Made by a program: the position numbers and the translations under genes
Part shown: positions 26,681-39,240 of the stretch, in pieces
Layout of the letters: every line of letters begins with the position of its first letter
Numbering within the stretch: the first letter of the stretch is position 1
Origin: Cyanoderma ruficeps
Taxonomy: Eukaryota > Chordata > Aves > Passeriformes > Timaliidae
Direction: 5' to 3'
Assembly (NCBI GenBank): GCA_008694505.1
Contig: VZDJ01007747.1
Span: 36,331,978 to 36,395,977, forward strand
DNA: 64,000 nt
Notes under the pieces: model-generated
What the model saw: the letters and a program-made list of their open reading frames with translations, nothing else
What the model was told of the DNA's origin: nothing
Database searches by the model: none

Positions 26681-26870
26681 TAATGGCTTGAAGGTGAAGG
26701 AGGGTAGATTTAGGTTGGATATTAGGAAAAAAGTTCTTTACTGTGAGGGTGATGAGATGCTGGAAAGATTGTTGTTCAGAGTAGTTGTTGATGAGCCCTC
26801 CTTGGAAGTGTTCTGTGAAATTACTTGACCTCAGTGGGGATGGCTTATAAGTTCAGATCATTTAAGGTTT
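26681..26870 (+). mobile_element. CR1 LINE 3' fragment
   Basis: GGGTAGATTTAGGTTGGATA, TAGGAAAAAAGTTCTTTACTG, TGAGGGTGATGAGATGCTGG and CTTGGAAGTGTTCTGTGAAAT follow the order of the forward CR1 3' region. AGATCATTTAAGG marks the worn end. The terminal octamer repeats are no longer visible. Confidence 0.85.
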
Positions 26871-27025
26871 TTTTCCTTGAGTAGGTCCAGTGTTCTTTAG
26901 GATTGTATCCCCAGTGATGAATCCTCTCTGTCCAGTGGGGGTTCAGCCTACTGGGGATCTGAGGGAGCGGCGGTTCTTCCTGGCCGTGCTTGGCTTCTCA
27001 GTGCATCACTGCTGTGTGCTTAAAT
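26870..27025. other. Unassigned segment, possible worn LTR or repeat end
   Basis: A GC-richer stretch with GGGATCTGAGGGAGCGGCGG, ending in CTTAAATAAAGACTCTC, which looks like an AATAAA polyadenylation signal. It follows directly after the CR1 fragment. No internal retroviral sequence or paired repeat is visible. Confidence 0.2.
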
Positions 27026-27892
27026 AAAGACTCTCTATATTTTTTTCATTTCTTACTCTACCCAAATAAGGTTTTTTCCTTCAGGGTAAGTATAGAGTGC
27101 TGAGGAGTGTCTTGATTTCTGACCTTATGGAGGACTATAGAATTAAAAAATAGTGTGTCTCGTCTCTCTCAACACTTACTGCAGAAATCTTCTTTAACAA
27201 GTCAGGTGCTGTGAGTGTAAAAATTTATTCATCATGGACATTACTGCTTTTTATTTTTTTCCTTTGTAATACGAGGGAAATAGAAAGGAAAATAAAAGCT
27301 ACAATTAAAATTAAGATCAGTTGCTGAAGCTGAAAGAGACAGCACAATTGTAATATGTTAGAAAATTGCCCTTTTTTAGAGAAAGTGCTGATTAAGATCA
27401 AATTTGTCTTGAGTTTAAATTTCGATTGGACCTAAACTGAGGGGAGGGGGGTTATATTTCAGACACAGTGTAAATGATGCATGTTAATATCCTCTGTTTA
27501 TTGCCACTTGAAATTGCAGCATAACTTTGAACTGCTGCCAAATCTACAGTTAAGACTCCTGAGTAATCACTATGATTATTCCAAATCTTCATGGTAACAG
27601 TGAAAGAAAAAGTCTGATATGCAAAGAACTGTAGCCTAAGCCATCAGAATCTTTTCATCCTTTGGGGCTCAGATTGTGATTCCACTCATAGCAGGAATGG
27701 TTAGACATGCATATTGGCCAATCAGTCCTGAAACAGAGATTAAACAAATGGATTTAATTATGTTATTTTCAGATTTATTTGATAGTTCTGTTAACTCCTC
27801 CCTCACTGACTTTTTCTGAAATGAGGAAAAGCATGCCCTTTTTTTAGTTTTGGAATGGTTTAATTCTTATATTGGCATGGTGTATGTAGTAT

Positions 27893-27950
27893 TTTTCTTT
27901 TTTTATTAGATTTTTTTCTTTTTCCTTTTCTTTTCTTTTCCCTTTGTTCA
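27893..27950. repeat. T/C-rich low-complexity tract
   Basis: A pyrimidine tract built of TTTTC-like units, broken once by TTAGA. Confidence 0.85.
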
Positions 27951-30674
27951 TCTATAAGAGATACTATTTTTAGTTTTTTTCATTACAATCCACTGTTGAT
28001 CTCCTTGAAATTTTTTTTTTGCTTCTGTGTAGCTACTGGAAGTTGTAGACTTACATCTGACCTGAATGTATACCTGTGTTATTGTGGTTTATTTAGCTAG
28101 ATGGAGATTAAGTACTGAAGTCTGAGATAAACAGCATAATATAAAGTAACAATTCATAAAAAAAAAGAAATTAGAAGAATCTCACAGGAGTGAGAAATCA
28201 TATGTAAAATATTTAAAAGGAGCTCAAATTTATTCGTGCCTGAAGTCTGTTCTGGTTTTTGAATACACAGTTATTCAAGGAAGTAGTTTGAGTTAAAATC
28301 CTCAGCCATCACTGCTAGTTGGCTCTCCAGACAGTATGTCCCAGTTGAATCCCTTCATCAGTTGCTTGCAGGAGGGTTTTGCTACTTGTTCCGCTTACAA
28401 AGTAAATAAAACTTGTTATGGAAGGCATCTAGTGTGGATACAATATTTAGTCTGGAACATTTTCCTAAATAACTAGTGTTAGCCAGCAGGCAAGCCTGAG
28501 CACCTGGTGTGTTAGCTGTGGGAAGAAAATCTGTATGTCTGGCACATAACGATCAGTTTAAACTATTGAAATATAAATCACAACACTGAGTGAAATTCAA
28601 AAATATTTATTTAAATGAATTATAATGTGTGTGTGAATAAGAAAATAGTTAGCAACCCTGCCATATATGCTTAGAAGTCTAGAGTCTTTAGGCTATTCTT
28701 TAAAATAGATTTACCTCCGAAAGATACACAATATTTTTGAAGGATAGCATTAGCAAATATCACAGTGTGTTTGCATTACATTATAACAAACATTTTTCTT
28801 GTGATTTCAGTGCTGTTGAGTCCACATTATGAAACTTAGACATGCCTATATTTAAGCCTCATTAACAGTGAAAACCACTCCCTATTCTATAAATCTCATG
28901 CCTTTATTATTTTGCCATAATTTTTATATTTTTGGAAGTGTAACATTTTTAGGGTCAGGGGGAAAAAAAGCAAGACAGTATTGCTGTAGTTGAGAGATTA
29001 CTGCTCTGTACTAGTGCAGTTTTTGGGGACCAGGTCCTTCTCTCATTGTTCTGGTCACGAAGCAACAGGGATGAGCACTATATATCTCTCTCAGCAGGAA
29101 AATAGTTTGAATTTATTTATTTCCAAGAGAAAATAGGTATTTTAAACCTAAGTCACAGATGGGAGTCTGGCAAAAAAGTACAAATCTGTGTGCTGGCCAT
29201 AAACACTTCTTCACTCCCCCTTGAGATGCAGGCACAGGGACAGGGCAGCCCATGGCAGCCACATTCAATTTTAAGTTCATGCCATGCCTGCTGCAGAAAC
29301 TCCAATAAATGGGTGTGTTACAAGAATCTTTGAGTGCTGTATCTAGGCTACCAGCAGCTACTGATGGAGTGTAGATAGTAATGAATTAAACAGACACTGT
29401 TTGAAGCACTTCCCAAGAGACAGAAAGCCACTGGATACGGTAGAAATAAGAGGAGGCATTTGTGAAGGTGTCATTTACAGAGGCTTTCCAATAAAAATGT
29501 CGGTTTCCTACTCTTGGGCAAATTATATCATTAAAAAATGCAAGATTATAACAACGTAATGGGTTATTATTTTGCTCTTCTTACTGACCTAGTCACGCAA
29601 CTAATGGAGTAAATTTCCCTTAATATATGCTTTAGTGTGGAATTTCAGCACAGGACCATGAACCCTGGAGTATCTGCAGTTGTCTCTCTTGTTCAACAAT
29701 GTACTTCACTAAGTGCCCCATTTGAGGTATATAAAAGCCCTTGTAATTAGTGCCACTGTGTATGTGCTTCAAGGACAAGTGCACATGCTTAAGTTACTTG
29801 TCAAATTGGAGCATCTATAAATGTTGAATTTATAGTTTTCCCCCCAAGTCCAATTGCAGTAAAAGCTCAGCCCAGCTGTCGTAGCTGTATAATTCATTAG
29901 AAGTTTCAAAATTTTAACTTCAGCTCTGCTCTAAAAAAAGTGGCTACATAAAAATTATACTGTTTTTGTTAATCTCTTTCCTTCTCTGTATTCACATTAT
30001 TGTAATTCCATTTGCATAGCTCATTGCCATTTATCTCTGTAAGCAATTTACAGTCACTGTATCACAGTGATCAGTATTCTGTAGTGTTTTCTGCACCATT
30101 TGCTGAGTATTCTAAATACATTTTGAATTAAGGATTTTTTTTTAATTGTTTTTGAAGTGTGAGCAAGAGAGAGCCCAGCTGGACTTTGAAAATCCAGTTT
30201 TTTTGCAGGCTATCAGTTGATAAAGGCATATTTTTGAATGCCAACTGGACCCTTTTGATCTGGAAAAACAATCAAAATAGATCCTCAGACTGGCTGTTTT
30301 AGAACCATGGTGTTATAGCAAAAGGTAAAGAAGTTGAAATGAGTGAAATTCCAATTAAATTTTGTGGGGACAATTTCTTTGTTGCTTAAAGCTTGACATA
30401 AAGGTCACACAGGAAGACAGCTCAAGATATTATCTTGAGTCAAGGCATTGTTTGGACCTGAGAAGGAAATGCAAATAATTTATTGGCATATTCTTCTGCA
30501 TCAAAGTGAATTGCCTTTTTGTTCAAAACATGTCAGGAAGAGGAGAATGGTGAAACAATGGAGAGATATTATGAAGAAGTTCTTTTTGCCATTCTTTTTC
30601 TATGGCAATGATGATTTTTTAAATTAGTAACCTCACTATATAAAGAGATGTGTTTATATGGATGTGTTAAAATA

Positions 30675-30732
30675 AGTTTTGTTTGGGTGGTTGGTTTTTT
30701 TTTGGTTTGAGGGTTTTGGTTTTGTTTTTTTG
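30675..30732. repeat. G/T-rich low-complexity block
   Basis: GGTTTT- and TTGGGTGG-like units with almost no C, about 330 bp before exon A. Confidence 0.85.
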
Positions 30733-31063
30733 CTAGTCTGGAGCTTTTATCATGTGGCCTCATGAGCCTTGTACAATCACCAAAACCCAAGGCAGTCATT
30801 CTGAGCAGAGATGAGGAGCATAATCAGTTTGGTTTGGATTTCAAGAGAAGTTATAGAAAGAAACATTCACTGATTTGGTCAGGGAGGATTAATAAAATCT
30901 TGCAATCCATATCTTTTAGGTGATTTGAGTTTCTTGTCTGCAGAGTTTTGATATATAAGGTAAGATGTGTACAAAATATGACATTTACACAAAAAATAGG
31001 GCTGCATTTTCTTTTGCAGAGAAATCAGGCTTCTGAAGGTATGTTGTTGTTTTTGTCTTTTAG

Positions 31064-31228
31064 ATAATTCTTGTAAGTTCTTCCCATAACGACCGTGACC
31101 AAAGCCTTTTCATAAGCACAGATGAAGGAGCCACTTTCCAGAAACAACCCATCACTTTCTTTGTGGAAACTCTCCTTTTTCACCCAAAAGAAGAAGATAA
31201 AGTACTTGCCTATACCAAGGAAGGCAAG
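31064..31228 (+). CDS. SORCS2: SORCS2 internal exon A (VPS10 propeller, Asp-box 1)
   Basis: A 165-nt exon of 55 codons in phase 0 at both ends. It is preceded by a T-rich tract ending in TTTTAG and followed by the donor GTAAGG. The translation begins IILVSSSHNDRDQS and ends KVLAYTKEGK. Exon residues 18-25 read STDEGATF, a clear Asp-box (S-x-D-x-G-x-T-F), the blade-turn motif of sortilin-type beta-propellers. Residues 32-45 (FFVETLLFHPKEED) are the conserved core that follows it. The exon lies on the luminal side of the receptor. It has no start codon context and no signal peptide, so it is internal. The exon before it was not found in the 31 kb upstream. Because it is symmetrical (0-0), skipping it would keep the frame but delete a propeller blade. 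Confidence 0.94.
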
Positions 31229-34200
31229 GTAAGGCTTGAAGATGCTGCATTTCTTTGAAATTTAGGAATTACTCTATTAAGATTATATAAAGCAATTCTG
31301 AAATGCTGATTAGTGTTCTTTTTTATGAAATACCAATTGCCCAGAAGGATATCACATGGTGGTTTTGAGATTTATTTAAATACTTATTTTATTCATGTCC
31401 AAATCTTTGTGGTTATGGTAGTTTCAATCCAGGCATTTTCAGTTGATATGGATATTGGGAATATTTATCTTTCTGCATAATACAGTTAAATAATAATGAA
31501 ACATGCTCCTCCCTGGAAAGTGACTATAAGCAATTTATAGTACAGTAGAAATGAAGTTGAAATATTGCCTCCAAAGGCTATTCACAGGATATAAAATAAA
31601 CTCATACAAAACAAACTGCACCCTCATATAGCAGAACAGGATTTGTGGAATCAGTGACTCTGTAGAAATGCAGAATAATTATCTCCCTTATGATGACTTT
31701 GTGCCACTTTCAGATTCAGGAGCTGTTCATGTTTGTAAATTTTCAGCCTAGTTCAGATTTCTTCTGGGTAAACTGTGAAGTCAGTTTTCTGGGCGGGTTG
31801 GGCTAAGCACTGATGAGTGTGCACACCATCTGTAAGTGTGTAGCTCATCTCTTCTTCACCGTGCCAAAACTGCAGCTGCAAACTCACTGTCATTCTGGTC
31901 CTGGTAGCAGCCTTCACTCACCTCTACCATTCCTCCTGTTTTAAACTGAAATTGGTAAACTCCAGTCTGTTTTACCCTCATGATACCTCACAGAAAGTGT
32001 ATATTTGGGTGGTGAGATAAGTCAGAGAACTCGCACATACTGCACTGATTCCGGTGATGTTATATCAAGTCATCCTTTTGGACATGTTTTTGAATATATT
32101 ATTTAACAGCTGATCCCAAACTAATCCATGTTTACAGGTATTTGCAAATAAGAATAGAACTAGAATAAAAAACATAGCAAGCCAAACAAAGTCAAAAATT
32201 ACATTAAATATTTTACTTAGCTTTGATTTAAAATCCTAACACAATAAAAATAATTTTAATGCATGTTATGTAAATAAAATACTTCAGGGAAGCCTGAAGT
32301 AATGATAAGTCTTTGTTGTGAAAACATCTTTTTTCAGTCTGACTTATTTTCCTGACAGTAGATATAATGACTGAATTTTTTATAGTTACAGAGTTACAGA
32401 ATCATGAAGTATAAGAGTCCAAAATGTATTGAACAAATTGTCCAGCCCACAACAAGTGGGGAGGAGTATTTGTTAGAAGAGAGCAGGAGGTAGAAGCACA
32501 AAGTGAAGCAGTTGGTGTGTGTTTTGTTGAATTAAGCATGTTAGGATAATTGTCTGGCATTTTATACTTGGATAATCTCCCAAAGGAGTAATGCTACTAT
32601 TTACCATGCTTAAAAAGGGACTGGACAAAAAAATATAATAATTAAAAAAAAAAATCAGTAGGGAATAGTTCTGCAGGAGTAGCTGGAAGGCTTAGGTTAC
32701 CTGATGGACTTTTCTCAGGCTTTCAATGACACTAAAAAGAATCAACTATAAAGACTTCCTTGACAACTCCTACATCTTTACCTTAGATGTGTAGGAACCT
32801 GCTTATGTTTTGTATGGAATGTGATATATTTGGCCTAGAAGGGAGAGGAAGATAAAGTGATGTTGGCAGAGAAGGAGTTGAAAATCAAAATTGCAACTTG
32901 ACACAAGAAAAGGTCACTGTACTAAAATCAATGATCTTGCAAGATAATGTTGATCTGAAATTGCCCTGAGGAGTCGGTACACTCTGAGTTTTTGAGTTTA
33001 GTAACTTTACCTTCCCCAAAAGAATGTAACACAATCTAAAACTAAGGAGAAACCATTAACTCCTGTTACTCAAATGATTTCTTACAAAGGCACTTGGGAG
33101 ACTGCAAGGAATGCGAGGAATCAGGTCCTTCATGAATAGCAGTCAGCAAGGCTTCTTTGTCTACTGGAGCATCAAGGCCTTTTTCACAGCTTTTGATTCG
33201 ATTTAGGGCTTATTTCATATTGCAAAATATGCATTGTTCTTTCATTCAGAACCCTAGATGCTGTTTAAATAAATCTCTAGCCTCTAGCTGACACTATAAA
33301 TGAATGCAAATCCAGTCAATGTGGTTGGATTAATCCATTTACTGCCTCAAATCTATATGCTGTTTTTCTGGCTACCCCTCAGTTATAATGAATAACAATT
33401 ATCTATTTGCTGAGCCTACATAAATGCTTCTAGATTTTTTTTTAAATTGTCAAGGATGCAATACATTTTAATTGTTCATTTGGATGCAGAAGGGATGAAA
33501 TAATGGCAAAACAAAATAATATTTTCAATATTTTTAAAAGCTTTTCTGCACATTTATTGCACAAGTGAGAACAAGCAGAATTATAAGACCTATTAGATCT
33601 GTTTGCTTCAGCCAAAGATTTTAGCTGTCCACTAAAATAATTGTTTTAACATCCCATCTAATCTCATTTAATAGTTTTCTGTTGAAAAACAGAATACATA
33701 TGGGTCACTTGGGGTTTTTTATTACAGAAATTTCAATGTGTATGTAAGTTAGTTACATGTCATTTTTTAATCTATTTCATATACTGTGTCAGTTAAAACT
33801 GAATTTCATTTCAGTTTGAATATATCTTATTAGTCCTACTTCACTCTCCCTTACAGTATGATTGCAGGGGCTTCTTCCCCCTGCAGAAAGTCAAACTGTT
33901 CACTCATAAGCTCCTAGACTTCAATCTGAAATATGTGTATGAGCAGGTCATTTGGGTTTGGGGGGAGGGGATGGATTTGGTTTGGCCTTTGGCTTCTCTT
34001 GTACAGGCATCACTGTCCAAAGAGCAAGAATCTTTCATTTTTTCCTGAAATTCCTTGATGACAAAAATATATCCCTTTGTTCATGTGCCAGTGTTGTCCC
34101 TTATCCTAAATAGTTCTCTTCCCTCTTGCCAGGAACTTCTGAATTCTTGGCTTTCTTTGCAGCTTAGACAGCAGGGTTAGAATAGTGCATTAAATGATCA

Positions 34201-35846
34201 TCTGTCACAGATTTAAACAGTCTGGTGAGGGAGGTTACCCAGTGAGCAGGGACTTTTTAGAAAAATGGTCAACCCAATGATTATCTTTTCTGCAATGCCT
34301 GTGGTGACGAGTGTTTGAAGAAGTAAGCAGCTTAGGTTCTTCACCCTGCACAGTCCAGTCCATTCACAGCCACATCCATCCCCGCAAGGAGGTTGCTCAG
34401 AGCAGGATGTTGTAAAATACCCTGGTTGCAGCAAATCCTAAGCCACATTAATTTAATACCAGAGATTTAGCAGGCAAATCAGGAGCCTGGCTCTGCAGCC
34501 CTATCATTTAGGTCTGAGGATGGAGAATTTTTGATCCCTGATCATTTCTGTCTCTGCATTGACTGGGTCAATACCACAGTAAGCAGTCTGAGTCCCTATT
34601 GTAGCTTCCTACCCTGTGGTCTATGTGCTTTAATCAAGTGTGCAATGGAAGAAAGCCCAGTCATTGAGGAGTGCAGAGTAACTAGGAAATTCTCTTCTAT
34701 CTCTAATTCAAACTTCACCAAATTTACCCATATAGTTTATGCTATGTTACCTCAGCCTTTATCTTTACATATTAATATTGCCATTTTCTATAGTAGAACA
34801 TAATACATAACTGTGGGGGGGTTTATCTTTTGTCATTGAACCTGTCATTTTATAACATAAACATTCCTTACTACTCCTTATAAGATACTTTCCCCCAGAA
34901 CACTCAGTTACTGAATTGGTGACTTCTACATCAGAGAAAAAAAGTTTTACTTGCCTTTTATCCCCCTTATTAGAGATACCAAGAGAAAACCCATCTTATG
35001 TAAATTGGATCAAATAAGAAATGCATGCAGACAGCGAGGGGCTTCAAATCTGTCTTTTAGAAGTGTGATAGAAACTTCCTATTTTAACAAGAGGAAACAC
35101 ATTTTGAAGGCAAATGCTAAAGGAAGGAGATTTGTTAAGAGCTATTTTAGATCCCATGTTATTCTGAGAAAACATCTTTCATCTGCACCCTTGATATCCA
35201 AATCATATCATTAGCATTTGTTTTTTTTGCCAGAGGGGAATTGTTCATAGAGAAGGTGGAATCCTTCTCCTGCAGGCCATCTTCTGCCTCTGTGCTGAAG
35301 GACATGGGTTACAAAGCAGTTTCTGTGGAGCAAGCCCATAAGAGCATCTCTCATCAAATCTCTTAAGCATTTCTGTAATATATTTTGGTCCTCTTTTAGC
35401 AGAGTTTTAAATCCATTGACTTCCTGGCTTAAGTGTTTTTGATGGCTTGAAGCATAAAGGAAACATTTGTGCTTCTTCGGTCAATGAATGGGAAGAAGGA
35501 GAAGTGGCTTTTACCATCCCTCTTGTATAACCATGGGGAGGTAAAAAAAAATCTGACCCCAAATGAATTGTGTTTTCACAGTAAACAAAATCATTGTTGC
35601 AGAATTTTCTTTTTTATAGATAATATTTTAAAATAATTTCTCTGTGAAAGGCTTTACTCTGAAAAACAAGGTACTGAGCTCCTGGTAATGCTGATAATGT
35701 ATTTCTGGGTTTGTTTTGGGTTTTTTTTTCTTTTAATTTGTGTAAAATCTATCTTTTTAATAGTGATATAGGGCCTGTCTTTGAAGATGTACAGTATTGT
35801 CAGTTTCCTATCATCTAATTTTTTACCTTTTTTTCTCTTTTTCTAG
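31229..35846 (+). other. SORCS2: SORCS2 intron between exons A and B
   Basis: A 4618-bp GT-AG intron (GTAAGG ... TTCTAG). It is AT-rich. The segment near 32390-32460 starts with an AGAATCATGAAGT-like string that could be the worn end of a CR1 element, but it is too weak to call. There is a short G-rich patch near 33953-33985. No other structure was recognised. Confidence 0.85.
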
Positions 35847-35920
35847 ATTTATGTATCTATTGACTTGGGGAAAAAATGGAATCTTCTGCAGGAACGAGTT
35901 TCTAAAGATCATTTTTTTTG
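35847..35920 (+). CDS. SORCS2: SORCS2 internal exon B (VPS10 propeller, Asp-box 2)
   Basis: A 74-nt exon starting in phase 0 and ending after two bases of a codon. The acceptor is a long pyrimidine tract ending TTCTAG, and the donor is GTAAGA. The translation is IYVSIDLGKKWNLLQ followed by ERVSKDHFF and the first two bases of a Trp codon completed in the next exon. Residues 4-11 (SIDLGKKW) form a second Asp-box. The order of two Asp-boxes separated by a HPKEEDKVLAY-type strand is typical of the VPS10 domain. The DLGKKW and LLQERV.KDH wording matches SORCS2 rather than SORCS1 or SORCS3 as I recall them. Its length is not a multiple of three, so skipping it alone would break the frame. Confidence 0.94.
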
Positions 35921-36440
35921 GTAAGAAGTCTGCTATTTTTGAAATAATAAAATGAGCAGCGAAAGTATTTAATTCTAATCCAGTAAGATGTTTTCAGAGG
36001 TACGGATGGGGACTGTGTGAGCCTTGGCATCCTTTGCAAATGATGGCAATGTCTCTGTTTCCTCTATGGCAAAATCAAACTCATGCCAGGGATGATAATG
36101 AGTCTCAGCACATGGACAGGTTGTAGGTCTGGGTCTATGGAGCCCAAGATTAAAGACAGCTGCAATGTTGAATGAAATTTCTCTCCATTTTACTGATGAA
36201 ATTGATCTTTTGAAAGGATAGGAGTCATTTTGCAGAGAAAGATCTATAATTTTTTTTAAGAGAGTCTGGATGATACCTGCTAACTGGATTCATATATACA
36301 TGTGCACTATTAAGGAAACAGCTGAAAAGTATGACTTTATTGAGGACGTACATATCTAATTAATTCATTTTCAGCTCAAGTATTTTGCAGGTATGTCACA
36401 TTGTGTATGTGTCTCACAAAGTATTTAAGAAGTGATTTAA

Positions 36441-36498
36441 ACAGGTTGACAAAATGTTTGTAAAGTAAAACAGGTTGACAAAATGTTTGTAAAGTAAA
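36441..36498. repeat. 29-bp exact tandem duplication
   Basis: A 29-bp unit starting ACAGGTTGACAAAATG is present twice without mismatch, at 36441 and 36470. Confidence 0.97.
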
Positions 36499-39064
36499 TT
36501 AATGTCTTTATTTTACAAATAAAATTATTTTGAAAATGGTATGGCTTCTTTAAAACCAAATGAATTTTTTGATGGTGTTTTAATTAACTTTTCTTTAAAA
36601 TTGGTTAATTTCATTCTCACTTCCGCCTTTTTAATTTCAATGTTTAAGTATGAGTTTTTTAATTACAGGCTTAAGTTGTGTTCCTTATGTGACTTTTAAC
36701 TTCTAAATGGACTCTGATTGTTGTCAGTTGTGCAAAATATAATTTTCCATATGTCTGTGGAAGCATATCTGGCTTTCAGTGGTATTTTTTGGTTTGCTGA
36801 GGATGGTGCCAGTATTGCAATAGATACCTCATCTTGCTCCCGTATTTTGTGAGACCCTCCCATATTTTCATGTAGTTGTTTCACTCTTGTGTTAAAATAA
36901 ATAATCATCCTGGCTGTACTCAGGGTAAAACAAAGCAACAAAACAATACCTGCCTAGACTTCTGGGGTTAGGACTGGGGCAGAGACACATGGACAGCTCA
37001 AACCCTGTCTGAGAGAGCTGGGAGCACAAGACCTGACCTGTGCTGTTGGTCTCATTAGCCCTGGGCACAATACACAAACTTTTTCACACTTCCAAGTGCC
37101 TCATTTTCAATCTGCAACCTACTTACCACCCATAATTTTGGGAAAGTAACCTATGGTTGGGTTATAGAACATTCATCTGATTTATTCCAGTTTGCCCCAA
37201 CTTCATCTGCTGTAACAGTTGAACAGACACTAGAGAAGACACTTCCTGTTACTTGTTCCTGCAAAGTATCGCTTTGAACAGCTATTGTAAAGTTTATTCC
37301 TGCACAGCAGGTGGAGTTTCATAGGCCATACACTTTGCAGGTCTTTTAAGTACCCTGTGGAAAGGTTTAATTTTTTTTAAGTAGCATTGTGTGTCAGAAA
37401 TGTCATGTCTGCCTTGTAACCAGTTCTTCCCTAGCAAGATTATATGGGATGTAAATCATGAGGGTATGTGGTTATCTGTCTTTAATAAAAATATTTTAAA
37501 ATTGATGAAGCCTCAAATCCATCCAAGTCACTAACAAGTAAGAAATAAGAATGGCAGCCTCTCTCTCGCAGACTTTTACTGGAGTTTTTTCTCATCTGAC
37601 ACTTAGCACACTTAAATTATGAGTAATACAGAAAACCACTGAAATGTGTGTCAGTTTTGCTCCAACTCAAATAATCTGTCACTGTTTTCTATATGTAAGG
37701 ATTAAAGCCAACAAGGGCATGTTTAATATTTAAGGCTGTATTTTGCTGTGTTTCAGAATCCTTATGTTTCCTTATATCATTTGATCGGAATAACTCCAAT
37801 GTAGTACTTCAAAGTCATGGTTGTTCATAAATGTCACATTCCTCACAAATAAGAATTATAAATTTAAAGAGTCTGTACATTTACAACCAGTAGAAATATT
37901 TTCTAGGGAGTTCTTTTCCCCTTTTCAACATATAGACTGAAGTGATTTCTCTGAAAAACTGTATCGGCCAGCAACAGCAAGGGTTTGGAAGCAGATGTTA
38001 GTGCATCATTACCAAATTATTCTTCTCATAAATTTACATAGAATAAATATTTTATTTCTAACTCGGATAGAAATTCATGATATATAAAGAGTCAGCTGTG
38101 AGTGGAGAGGTGGACATGATGGCTTTCCAGTGGGAGTTTGTCTGTCATGTGAGACTTCCCAGTATTTATGGCCTTGGTCACCCAAATTACCTGGGTGCTA
38201 GAAACAAGTGTTTGTGTCATTTTCAACAACAGGTGTAAGGCTTGGGCTTTGTTACAGTTTGACTCTAAGGACACCAAGTCTAGTGTTGTTTTCCTGTCAG
38301 TGTACATCTGATGTGTTAAAAACGTTGTATCAAGCTAATTGTACATCTCATGATGAATGAGGGCATGTCTCTTGCTGATCGGGGCTGCTTGTGCCAAGAA
38401 CATTTCACTGGGCAGATCTTTAGCAGATATTTCCTCTCTGATTTCAATTTGAGCTTTGCCACTGAGGTTAATAATATAACCTAAGATTTTTATTTCAGTC
38501 TGGTAACTACAAATATTATCAGTCATAATATTTTCCTGCGCTTTGTAAAAAAACATTTTTTCTCTGCCTCCAGAAGCAGCCAGATCTTCCTGCATTTCCT
38601 GAAAAACCTTTTTTTTTTTGTTTTGCGCAATGAAAATCTAAATACAATTAATTTAATGGAATTTGTTATGTATTTATATTAAGAGAAGGTCAGTAGAGAC
38701 TTAATATTTTAAATATTTATGTTCAGATACGTATTATAGATTAGCAGTATATTAATATCATCTTTCAGGGTTTATTTGCTTTTCAGTAGTCTTGAGCCTT
38801 CCTTAAATATCTTTTTAGATTTAGTGTGTGAAATTTGTTCTTTCATGATAGTGGAACTAATGAAAACATTATTGGTATCAATGAAAAGCGTATACAACCA
38901 TCTCTAATTTAGGAGCACAGAATATTTTCTTTCTTCTGTCATACAGTGTGATCTTTTCTTACACTATCCTAGCTGATTTTCCCATTTGTTTATTTATTCT
39001 TTTGGAAAAGAAAGCTGACTAAGCCTTCATAAGAGTTTGTCTTCTGCTAGCATTTTAGGAGGCA

Positions 39065-39240
39065 AAGGAGACTTCCCAGAGAGCTGGTTGATGCTCCAGG
39101 CCTTTCAGTGTTTAAGAGACATTTGGACAATGCCATCAACCACTTGTTTTTAATTTTGGTCAGTGATAAATAGGTCAGACAGGAGGACTGGTGGGTTATT
39201 GGTGCCTTCCAATTGGAATAGCTTATTCTACCCTATTCTA
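39065..39240 (+). mobile_element. CR1 LINE 3' end fragment
   Basis: CAGTGTTTAAGAGACATTTG, GACAATGCCATCAACCACTTG, TTTTGGTCAGTGATAAATAGG, GTCAGACAGGAGGACTGGTG and TGCCTTCCAATTGGAATAG, then TATTCTACCCTATTCTA, is the forward 3' end of a CR1 subfamily ending in ATTCT-type repeats. Confidence 0.82.

Larger units (their letters stand above)
1..31063 (+). other. SORCS2: 3' part of a large SORCS2 upstream intron
   Basis: No coding exon that I can support lies in these 31 kb. The exon that should come just before 31064 in a SorCS receptor encodes a FYICPTNKRK-like strand, and I did not find it, so the intron is longer than 31 kb. This fits the very long 5' introns known in SORCS2. The content is AT-rich unique sequence plus CR1 fragments, a MIR-like fragment, microsatellites, short direct duplications and an assembly gap, each listed separately. 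Stretches not listed (for example 1-660, 1070-4600, 5260-14180, 14550-15750, 19000-21180, 24730-26670 and 27060-31060) show nothing I can name beyond simple T- or A-rich runs. Confidence 0.8.

Noticed and set aside
32390..32460. CR1 end suggested by AGAATCATGAAGT
   Set aside because: Only one short block matches. The following GGTTGGAAGGGACC-like block is missing, so it could be chance.
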